Shown here: positions 7,238-13,415 of the stretch, piece by piece | Numbering within the stretch: the first letter of the stretch is position 1 | Layout of the letters: the number at the start of each line of letters is the position of its first letter | NCBI GenBank assembly: GCA_017577565.1 | Contig: PKRH01000020.1 | Span: 1-34,350 of the forward strand | From: Thermoanaerobacterales bacterium | GTDB taxonomy: Bacteria; Actinomycetota; Acidimicrobiia; Acidimicrobiales; JACDCH01 | Length of the DNA: 34,350 nt | Direction: 5' to 3' | Made by a program: the position numbers and the translations under genes | The notes under the pieces: model-generated | The model's input: the letters and a program-made list of their open reading frames with translations, nothing else | What the model was told of the DNA's origin: nothing | Databases searched by the model: none

Positions 7238-8110
7238 ATGCGCTACGGGGTCACGATGTTCGTCACCGACGTCTCGATGGGGGTCGTCGAGCTGGCGCGG
7301 GCCGTCGAGGAGCGGGGGCTCGACTCGCTGTGGCTCCCCGAGCACACCCACATCCCCGTCACACCGGCGCCGACCCACCCGGCCGGCGGCCCGCTGCCCG
7401 AGAGGTACAAGCGCTCGCTCGACCCGCTGGTGGCGCTGGCCGCGGCCGCCTCGGCGACCACCGCCCTGCGCCTCGGCACCGGCGTGCTCCTCGCCGCCCA
7501 GCGCGAGCCGATCGTGACCGCCAAGGCGCTGGCCACGCTCGACCACGTCTCGGGGGGCCGGCTGGCCGTCGGCGTCGGCTACGGCTGGAACCGGGAGGAG
7601 ATGGCCGACCACGGCGTCGACCCCCGCGAGCGCCGGGCGATCGTGCGGGAGCACGTGCTCGCCATGCAGGCGCTGTGGCGCGACGACGAGGGCAGCTACG
7701 AGGGCGAGCGGGTGCGGATCCCGCCCTCGTGGTCGTGGCCCAAGCCCGCCCAGCGCGACCGCGCCGGCCGGCCCCACCTGCCGGTGCTGCTGGGCGGCGG
7801 CGCCGGCCCCACGCTGTTCGCCCAGGTCGTGGAGTACGCCGACGGCTGGATGCCGATCGGCGGCGCCGGGCTGCGGGAGGCGCTGCCCCGGCTGCACGCC
7901 GCGCTGGAGGCGGCGGGGCGCGACCCCGCGCAGGTCGAGGTCGTGCCGTTCGCCACGCTGCCCGACCACGGCAAGCTCGACCACTACGCCCGCCTCGGCG
8001 TGACCGAGACCGTCTTCGACCTGCCCTCGGGGCCCCGCGACGAGGTCCTCCCCGTGCTCGACCGCTACGCGGCGCTGGTGGCCGAGCGCCGCGGGTGGTC
8101 GCCCGGCTGA
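7238..8110 (+). CDS. LLM-class (F420-dependent) oxidoreductase
   Basis: A 290-residue luciferase-like TIM-barrel protein. Features typical of the F420-dependent group are the N-terminal strand RYGVTMFVTD, the WLPEHTHIP loop, LRLGTGVLLAAQR, the SGGRLAVGVGYGWNREEM segment and a later LPVLLGGGAG. Such enzymes transfer hydride between coenzyme F420 and an alcohol, aldehyde or activated double bond. The substrate is unknown. A strong ribosome site, GAGGGGGAG, precedes the ATG. The gene diverges from the SDR around the shared palindrome, so both may be induced by the same compound, possibly a steroid intermediate (inference). An FMN-dependent monooxygenase of the same fold is the alternative. Confidence 0.85.
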   Translation: MRYGVTMFVTDVSMGVVELARAVEERGLDSLWLPEHTHIPVTPAPTHPAGGPLPERYKRSLDPLVALAAAASATTALRLGTGVLLAAQREPIVTAKALATLDHVSGGRLAVGVGYGWNREEMADHGVDPRERRAIVREHVLAMQALWRDDEGSYEGERVRIPPSWSWPKPAQRDRAGRPHLPVLLGGGAGPTLFAQVVEYADGWMPIGGAGLREALPRLHAALEAAGRDPAQVEVVPFATLPDHGKLDHYARLGVTETVFDLPSGPRDEVLPVLDRYAALVAERRGWSPG

Positions 8111-8125
8111 GGCAGCCTCGGCGCG

Positions 8126-8860
8126 GTGGAGTCGGTCCTGCACCTGGAGCCCGCCGAGTACGTCGTGGTGCTCGTCGTCGTGGCGCTCGGGGCGCTCGTC
8201 CAGGGGTCGGTGGGCTTCGGCGCCAACCTGCTCGCCGCCCCGGTGCTCGCCGTCGTCGAGCCGGACGCCCTGCCCTCGACGCTGATGCTGCTCGTCCTCC
8301 CCCTGGCCGGCGGCATGCTGCGGCGCGAGCGCCACGGCGTCGACCGGTCGGCGGTCGCCTGGCTGATGGCCGGGCGGCTCCCCGGCACGGTCGTCGGTGC
8401 CGCCGTCGTGGCGGTCGTCTCGGCCCGGACGCTGTCGGTGCTCGCCGGCGTCGCCGTGCTCGTCGCGGTGGCCACCAGCGTCGTGCGCACCGACCTGCCC
8501 GTGACCCGGGCGACGACCCTGGCCGCCGGGGTGGCGTCGGGGGCCATGGGGACGGCGACCTCGATCGGCGGACCGCCGCTGGCCCTGCTGTTCCAGCACC
8601 ACGCCGGGCCGGTGCTGCGGGCCACGCTGGCGGCGGTGTTCGCGCTGGGCACGGTGTTGTCGCTCCTGGGGCTGGTGGCCGCCGGCGCCCTCGCCGCCTG
8701 GCACGTGGCGCTGGCGGCGGCCCTGTGCCCGGGCACGCTGGCCGGACTGGCCGCCAGCAGCCGGCTCGCCGCCCGGCTCGACGCCCGGTGGCTGCGCCCG
8801 GCCGTGCTGACCGTGGCGGCCCTGGCCGCGGCGGGTGCGGTGGTCCGGGGCCTGGTCTGA
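8126..8860 (+). CDS. TauE/SafE-family membrane permease
   Basis: A 244-residue polytopic membrane protein with about seven to eight hydrophobic segments. The family hallmark GALVQGSVGFGANLLAAP sits in the first helices, and its internal repeat counterpart is GVASGAMGTATSIGGPPLAL. TauE/SafE proteins are thought to export sulfite, sulfoacetate or other organic anions; no member-specific residue fixes the substrate. It starts at a GTG 15 bp after the LLM-class gene. CAGCCT, seven bases before that GTG, may be a leaderless -10, so it may be transcribed separately. No sulfur-metabolism gene is nearby. Confidence 0.82.
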   Translation: MESVLHLEPAEYVVVLVVVALGALVQGSVGFGANLLAAPVLAVVEPDALPSTLMLLVLPLAGGMLRRERHGVDRSAVAWLMAGRLPGTVVGAAVVAVVSARTLSVLAGVAVLVAVATSVVRTDLPVTRATTLAAGVASGAMGTATSIGGPPLALLFQHHAGPVLRATLAAVFALGTVLSLLGLVAAGALAAWHVALAAALCPGTLAGLAASSRLAARLDARWLRPAVLTVAALAAAGAVVRGLV

Positions 8861-8893
8861 GCCCCCCGGCGCCGGGGCGGGCAGGATGGCGGC

Positions 8894-9679
8894 GTGGCCC
8901 GCCGCGACCCGCTGGACGACTACCGGCACCTCAACGACCCGGCCCGCCGCCGCCTGGTCGAGCGGCACGGCGACTTCTTCGTGGCCGAGGGGATCGTCGC
9001 GCTGCGGGCGCTGCTCGAGTCGCCCTACCCGGTGCGGTCGGTGCTCGTCACCCGGCGCAAGGCCGACCGGGTCCGCGCGCTGGTGGCCGGGCGGGCGCCG
9101 GTCCTCGTCCGGGACGACGACGAGGTCGCCGCCGTCGCCGGCTTCCACGTCCACCGCGGCGTGCTGGCCGCGGCCGACCGGCTGCCCCTGCCGGCCGCCG
9201 ACGAGCTGCTGGCCGGCGCCCGCCTCGTCGTCGTGACCGAGGGCCTCAACGACCACGAGAACCTCGGCGCCCTGTTCCGCAACGCGGCGGCCTTCGGGGT
9301 CGACGCCGTGCTGCTCGACCCGACGACCGCCGACCCGCTCTACCGGCGCAGCGTCCGGGTCTCCTCCGGTCACGTCCTGCGGGTGCCCTGGACCCGGCTG
9401 GACGACTGGCCCGGCGCGCTGGCCGGGCTCCGGGCCGGCGGCTGGTGCGTGGCGGCCCTGACCCCGGCGGCCGACGCCGAGCCCGTCGAGGACCTCGCCG
9501 CCCGGCGCCCGGACCGCCTCGCCCTCGTCGTCGGCGCCGAGGGGCCGGGCCTGACGCCCGCGGCGCTGGCCGCCGCCGGCACCCGGGTGCGGATCCCGAT
9601 GGCCCCCGGGGTCGACTCGCTGAACGTCGCCACGGCCGCCGCGGTGGCGCTGTACGCGGTGACCCGGCGCGCCGTGTGA
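8894..9679 (+). CDS. SpoU/TrmH-family RNA 2'-O-methyltransferase
   Basis: A 261-residue protein with two domains. The N-terminal substrate-binding domain (residues about 1-100) includes FFVAEGIVALRALL. The C-terminal SPOUT domain has all three family motifs: NDHENLGALFRNAAAFG, the LALVVGAEGPGL loop and IPMAPGVDSLNVATAAAVALY, which forms the trefoil knot that binds S-adenosylmethionine. These enzymes methylate a ribose 2'-OH in tRNA or rRNA; which base is not readable here. It starts at a GTG with CAGGAT six bases upstream, consistent with leaderless translation, 33 bp after the permease. Function is cytoplasmic and unrelated to the neighbours. Confidence 0.9.
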   Translation: MARRDPLDDYRHLNDPARRRLVERHGDFFVAEGIVALRALLESPYPVRSVLVTRRKADRVRALVAGRAPVLVRDDDEVAAVAGFHVHRGVLAAADRLPLPAADELLAGARLVVVTEGLNDHENLGALFRNAAAFGVDAVLLDPTTADPLYRRSVRVSSGHVLRVPWTRLDDWPGALAGLRAGGWCVAALTPAADAEPVEDLAARRPDRLALVVGAEGPGLTPAALAAAGTRVRIPMAPGVDSLNVATAAAVALYAVTRRAV

Positions 9680-9688
9680 CGATCCGGT

Positions 9689-9761
9689 CGCAGGGTGCTC
9701 CGGCCCTGGTCACAGGACTGCACGCAGGGTGCGCGCACGGCCACGCACAGATCGCTATTGT
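9689..9761 (+). promoter_or_regulatory. Promoter region of the MauA-like unit, with direct repeats
   Basis: TATTGT (9756-9761) is the cleanest -10 in the window. CGCAGGGTGC occurs twice upstream (9689-9698 and 9723-9732), 34 bases apart. The second copy reaches the -35 zone, where no consensus -35 is seen, which could fit an activator binding direct repeats. That role is inference. Confidence 0.4.
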
Positions 9762-9770
9762 GCCGCCGCG

Positions 9771-9833
9771 ATGCCTCGCCATGACGGACGTCACACCGGC
9801 GCCGCCGCCCGCCCGCCCGGGAGCACGACGTGA
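9771..9833 (+). CDS. Possible 20-residue leader ORF coupled to the MauA-like gene
   Basis: An ATG nine bases after the TATTGT hexamer opens a frame, MPRHDGRHTGAAARPPGSTT, that ends in TGA overlapping the GTG start of the next gene (GTGA). A ribosome leaving this frame would be placed to restart on the MauA-like gene, whose own GGGAG site lies inside the ORF. It may be a translated leader peptide or only a chance frame; composition gives no support either way. Confidence 0.3.
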   Translation: MPRHDGRHTGAAARPPGSTT

Positions 9834-11374
9834 GCCGCGTGCTGGCGGAGAGGGCGGCCCGGGCGCTGGCGCCCCGCATGGGCCGGCGCGGGTTCCTCGC
9901 CCGCACCGCCATGGCCGGCACCGCGCTGACCGCGGCACCGGCCACCTACGTCCTCCGGCCCCGCTCCGCCTACGCGGCCATCTGCAACTGCAGCGGCTCC
10001 CGGTGCGACTGCGGGTCGCTGTGCTGCGACGGCTACACCGAGTTCTGCTGCACGATCACCGGCCAGAACCGCTGCCCGCCGGGCACGCTCACCGGCGGCT
10101 GGTGGAAGGTCGACTCGTCCAGCTACTGCGGCGGCGGCCCCCGCTACTACGCCGACTGCAACGCGCCGTGCGGCTCCTGCGGCTGCGGGGGCAGCGGCAT
10201 CTGCAGCGGCAGCTGCTCGGGCACGGGGTGCGGCTGCGCCCGGGGCTCGTGCGGCAACCGCAAGGCGGGCTGCACCGGGTTCCGCTACGGCCAGTGCAAC
10301 CAGCACGTGCGGTGCCTCGGCCCGATCGTCTGCCGGGTGGTCACCTGCGTGCCGCCCTGGCAGTGGGACGGCACGTGCACGACGGCCGTGCGGGTCGACA
10401 ACGCCACCCGCAACCACCACCGGCCCTGCCTCACCGGCTCGCCGTTCGGCAGCCTCGACTCGGTCACGGCCGTCGCGGGCGGCGTCCGGGTGCGGGGCTG
10501 GTCGATCGACCCCAACACCTCGTCGCCCACCCGCGTCCACGTCTACGTCGACGGCCGGGGCCGGGTCGCGGCCACCGCCAACCGGACGCGCAACGACGTC
10601 GCCCGGGTCTACCCGCACGCCGGCGCCGCCCACGGCTTCGACGTCGAGGTCCCCGACGTGGCGCCGGGCGCCCGCCAGGTCTGCGTCTACGCCATCAACG
10701 CCGCCGGCGAGGGCGGCAACACGCTGCTCGGGTGCCGCACCGTCACGGTGTCGGCCAACCCCTTCGGCGCCGTCGAGACCCTGGCGATCCAGTACGGGAT
10801 GCTGCGGGTGCGGGGCTGGGCCATCGACCCGAACACCGACGACCCCATCCGGGTGCACGTCTACGCCAACGGGCGCGGCCTGGCCAGCCTGGCCGCCGAC
10901 CTCGACCGGCCCGACATCGCCGCCCGGTTCGGGCGCGGCAGCCGGCACGGCTTCGACGCCGGCCTGCGCATCCCGCCCGGCACGAGCGACGTCACCGTCT
11001 TCGCCATCAACAAGGGGGCCGGCGGCAACACCGTGATCGGCCGGGGACGGGTGGCCTGGAACGGCAACCCGGCCGGCCACGTCGACCGGGTCGAGCCGGT
11101 CGGCGGCGGGCGCGTGCGCGTCAGCGGGTGGGCCATGGACGCCGAGACGCCCAACCCGATCCGCGTGCACATCTACAGCAACGGGCGCGGCGTGCAGGCG
11201 CTGACCGCCGACCGCGAGCGCGGCGACCTCGCCCGGTTCGGCAACGGCACCGCCCACGGGTTCGACACGATTGTGTCGGTCGGGGCCGGCACCCGCAGCG
11301 TCTGCGTCTACGCGATCAACGTCGGCACGGGCGGCAACGTGCTGCTGGGCTGCAAGCAGGTGACCGTCACGTGA
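9830..11374 (+). CDS. Tat-exported Cys-rich MauA-like protein with three C-terminal repeats
   Basis: A 514-residue protein from a GTG with GGGAG upstream. Residues 1-50 form a twin-arginine signal (Arg19-Arg20, GRRGFLART, ending near RSAYA). Residues 51-200 hold 26 Cys and resemble the light chain of methylamine dehydrogenase. Against the Paracoccus protein, from memory, Asp67 matches Asp32, CPPGTLTGGWW matches the stretch leading to Trp57 (here Trp91/92), and YYADC matches Asp76-Cys77. The partner Trp108 position appears to be Arg161 in HVRCLGPIVC, so a standard tryptophan tryptophylquinone cofactor looks impossible. Trp177 and Trp179 are nearby. Residues 204-514 are three ~103-residue secreted-type beta repeats. 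MauD- and MauE-like genes follow, as expected for disulfide formation outside the cell. It may be a structural or redox cell-surface protein. Confidence 0.75.
   Translation: MSRVLAERAARALAPRMGRRGFLARTAMAGTALTAAPATYVLRPRSAYAAICNCSGSRCDCGSLCCDGYTEFCCTITGQNRCPPGTLTGGWWKVDSSSYCGGGPRYYADCNAPCGSCGCGGSGICSGSCSGTGCGCARGSCGNRKAGCTGFRYGQCNQHVRCLGPIVCRVVTCVPPWQWDGTCTTAVRVDNATRNHHRPCLTGSPFGSLDSVTAVAGGVRVRGWSIDPNTSSPTRVHVYVDGRGRVAATANRTRNDVARVYPHAGAAHGFDVEVPDVAPGARQVCVYAINAAGEGGNTLLGCRTVTVSANPFGAVETLAIQYGMLRVRGWAIDPNTDDPIRVHVYANGRGLASLAADLDRPDIAARFGRGSRHGFDAGLRIPPGTSDVTVFAINKGAGGNTVIGRGRVAWNGNPAGHVDRVEPVGGGRVRVSGWAMDAETPNPIRVHIYSNGRGVQALTADRERGDLARFGNGTAHGFDTIVSVGAGTRSVCVYAINVGTGGNVLLGCKQVTVT
10439..11371 (+). 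repeat. Three tandem ~103-codon repeats inside the MauA-like gene
   Basis: Residues 204-308, 309-411 and 412-514 share the pattern: Asn/Ser-Pro start, (V/L)RVRGW(S/A)IDPNT, RVHVY-NGRG, a D-A-R-(V/F) stretch, HGFD, then (V/I)CVYAIN-G-GGN-LLGC. Repeat 2 lacks the Cys pair seen in repeats 1 and 3 (VTVFAIN and VIGRG instead of VCVYAIN and LLGC). Each is probably a beta-sandwich; the type is common in secreted actinobacterial proteins. Confidence 0.8.
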
Positions 11375-11417
11375 GGGGGAGGCGTCCTGTGGGCACCGAC
11401 GTGAGGGGGATGGAGAC

Positions 11418-12254
11418 GTGACAGCGGCGATCGTGGCCCTGGGTGTCGTCGTGGGCCTGCTCGGCGTGCTGGTCGTGGGCCTGCTCCGCAGCCACGCGGA
11501 CGTGCTGCGGGCCCTGCACGACCTCGGCATCTGCGAGGACGACCTGGCCGCCGCCGGGACCGCCGAGGGCCGGCGGACCGCCGGACGGCGCACCACCCGG
11601 ACGACGGGGGAGATCCGCATGGTGCCCGGCGTCGCCGCGCCCGGCGCCTCCTCGTCGCTCGGCCGGCTGGTCGACGTCTCCGGCGTCGACCCCCACGGGG
11701 GCGCCGTGCACATCGGCCTCGAGGGGTCGCGCGGCCTGACGCTGCTCGCCTTCCTCTCGTCGGGCTGCGGCAGCTGCCTGGACTTCTGGCGGGCCTTCGC
11801 CACCGACGAGGTCGAGCAGGTGCCGGGCCGGGACACCCGCGTCGTCGTCGTCACCCGGGGCCCCGAGGAGGAGAGCCCGAGCGAGGTGGCGGCGCTGGCC
11901 TCCGACCGGGTCACGACCGTCATGTCCTCGGCCGCCTGGGACGACTACGACGTCCCGGTCTCGCCCTACTTCCTGCTGGTCGACGGCAGCCGGGGCGTCG
12001 TCGGCGAGGGCGCCGGCGGGTCGTGGGCCCAGGTCGTCGACCTGCTGCGGAAGGCGGCGGCCGACGCCGGCCTGGCCCTCGACGACGACCGCCCGCGCTT
12101 CACCCGCCGCGACCTGCTCGTCGGCCGCGACCGCGAGCTGCGGGCCGACCGCGAGCTGGCGGCCGCGGGCATCGAGCCCGGCTCGCCCGAGCTCTACGCG
12201 CCGCTGCACGCGGCGCCCGGGGACGGCGCGGACGGTGAGGACGGCGCCCGGTGA
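11418..12254 (+). CDS. Membrane-anchored thioredoxin-like protein (MauD/TlpA type)
   Basis: A 278-residue protein. One N-terminal transmembrane helix (residues about 3-24, AAIVALGVVVGLLGVLVVGLL) would anchor it with the rest outside. Residues about 85-215 have a thioredoxin-like layout: the strand LTLLAFLSSGCGSCLDFW, with Cys-Gly-Ser-Cys as the redox pair, then VVVVTRG and VPVSPYFLLVDG with the cis-Pro. MauD, the methylamine dehydrogenase maturation factor, has the same plan. The likely job is making or shuffling disulfides in the Cys-rich MauA-like protein (inference from context). The C-terminal 60 residues are charged and helical. It starts at a GTG; the 12-base ACGTGAGGGGGA is repeated at 11369-11380 and 11399-11410 ahead of it. 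It overlaps the next gene by 4 bp. Confidence 0.75.
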   Translation: MTAAIVALGVVVGLLGVLVVGLLRSHADVLRALHDLGICEDDLAAAGTAEGRRTAGRRTTRTTGEIRMVPGVAAPGASSSLGRLVDVSGVDPHGGAVHIGLEGSRGLTLLAFLSSGCGSCLDFWRAFATDEVEQVPGRDTRVVVVTRGPEEESPSEVAALASDRVTTVMSSAAWDDYDVPVSPYFLLVDGSRGVVGEGAGGSWAQVVDLLRKAAADAGLALDDDRPRFTRRDLLVGRDRELRADRELAAAGIEPGSPELYAPLHAAPGDGADGEDGAR

Positions 12255-12796
12255 CCGACGTCTCCTCCTACGGGATCACCGCGCGGCTGCCCCGGGGGTG
12301 GGACGCCCGCATCGCCAAGCGCCCCGACCCGGCCGGCGACCCGGCCGGCCCGTCGACGCGGGCGGCGCCCGAGGAGGGGATCTCGACCCGCTCGGCCCCG
12401 GCCGAGGGCGACCCGCCCGGCCCGCTCGCCGGGACCGAGCACCCGGTCGCCCACCTCGCCAACTTCCCGCTGCCGCCGGTGCGGGGCGACTACGGCTCGG
12501 GTGCCGTCGAGCTCATGCGCGCCGACGACATCTTCGTCGCCCTGGTCGAGTTCGAGCCCGAGGCCGCGTCGACGCCGCTGTTCTCCCACCGGGGCATCCC
12601 CCGGTTCGGCGTCAACGACTTCTCGCCCCACACGATGCAGCGCACGATCGCCGGCATGTGCGGCGCCCAGGCGTTCTTCAACCGCAACGGCCGGGCGTTC
12701 TGCCTCTACGTCGTGCTGGGCAGCCACGCCCTGCGGGCGCCGCTCGTCGCCCAGGTCAACGCCCTGCTGGCCGGGCTGGAGATCGACCCGCTGTGA
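12251..12796 (+). CDS. Unknown protein of the MauA-like unit
   Basis: A 181-residue protein without signal peptide or membrane helix. It starts YGITARLPRGWDARI, has a Pro/Gly/Ala-rich insertion (residues about 25-60), and then a well-ordered region: VAHLANFPLPP, DYGSGAVELM, DDIFVALVEFEP and GRAFCLYVVLGSH. The alternating strands and the LPRGW opening suggest a small alpha/beta protein. I recognise no named domain. The GTG start overlaps the preceding stop (GTGA), so it is coupled to the thioredoxin-like gene. Its fixed place between the MauD- and MauE-like genes argues for a role in the same process, perhaps maturation or quality control on the cytoplasmic side. A lone Cys pair is absent; two Cys are present near residues 137 and 153. 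Confidence 0.6.
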   Translation: MTDVSSYGITARLPRGWDARIAKRPDPAGDPAGPSTRAAPEEGISTRSAPAEGDPPGPLAGTEHPVAHLANFPLPPVRGDYGSGAVELMRADDIFVALVEFEPEAASTPLFSHRGIPRFGVNDFSPHTMQRTIAGMCGAQAFFNRNGRAFCLYVVLGSHALRAPLVAQVNALLAGLEIDPL

Positions 12797-12821
12797 GCGC
12801 GACCGGAGGGAGGTGCCGCTG

Positions 12822-13385
12822 ATGGACCCGCTCACCGGCCCGGCGCTCGTCACCGCCGGCCTGCTGGTCGTCGCCGGGGGCCTGAAGGTCGTCGACCCCG
12901 AGACGACCGTCGGTGCCCTGCGCGCGCTGGGGCTGCCGTCCGCCCCGCTGCTCGTGCGGGCCGGCGCGGCGGCCGAGGCGGCCCTCGGGGTGGCGGCGAT
13001 CGCCGTCGGCGGCCCCGTGGCGTGGGGGCTGGTGGCGGCGAGCTACCTGGCCTTCGGCGCCTTCGTCACCGCCGCCCACCGGGCGGGCACGATGGTCGGC
13101 TCCTGCGGGTGCTTCGGGCGGGAGGAGACGCCGCCCCACCCGGTCCACGTCGTGCTCGACCTCGCGCTGACCGCCACGGCGGTGGCCGTCGCCGCGACGG
13201 TCGACGGCGCGCCGGTGGCGGGCGTCGCCGACGACCCGGTGGCCGGGGCGGTCGTGGTGGCGCTGAGCGCCCTGGCGCTGCACCTGGCGCACGCCGCCTT
13301 CGTCGAGCTGCCCCGGGCGCTGGCCGCCGGCGCGACGGCCGCGCCCCGGATGCCGCGCGGGCGCGCGGGCCGGCGCGGTGGGTGA
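12822..13385 (+). CDS. MauE/DoxX-like membrane protein
   Basis: A 187-residue protein with four hydrophobic segments (residues about 5-22, 40-60, 62-80 and 110-150). It carries the MauE-type element GSCGCFGREE between the second and third segments, with a Cys-Gly-Cys pair that could pass electrons from thioredoxin-like partners. In methylotrophs MauE is needed with MauD to make the disulfide-rich light chain; here the same partners are present. The ATG follows a strong GGAGGGAGG site and lies 25 bp after the unknown gene, so all four genes probably form one transcript. The last 25 residues are basic and cytoplasmic. DoxX-like subunits of other oxidoreductases are a less likely reading. Confidence 0.75.
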   Translation: MDPLTGPALVTAGLLVVAGGLKVVDPETTVGALRALGLPSAPLLVRAGAAAEAALGVAAIAVGGPVAWGLVAASYLAFGAFVTAAHRAGTMVGSCGCFGREETPPHPVHVVLDLALTATAVAVAATVDGAPVAGVADDPVAGAVVVALSALALHLAHAAFVELPRALAAGATAAPRMPRGRAGRRGG

Positions 13386-13415
13386 GGCGCGGCGCCGATC
13401 CGGCACCATGGGGGC

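Noticed and set aside
7330..11421. A 1363-codon open frame on the plus strand
   Set aside because: It is almost entirely Arg/Ala/Pro/Gly and crosses five real genes in another frame. It is a by-product of high GC content, which makes stop codons rare off-frame.
12822..13385. DoxX-type subunit of a terminal oxidase
   Set aside because: The GSCGCFG element and the neighbouring thioredoxin-like and Cys-rich genes fit MauE better, and no oxidase genes are nearby.
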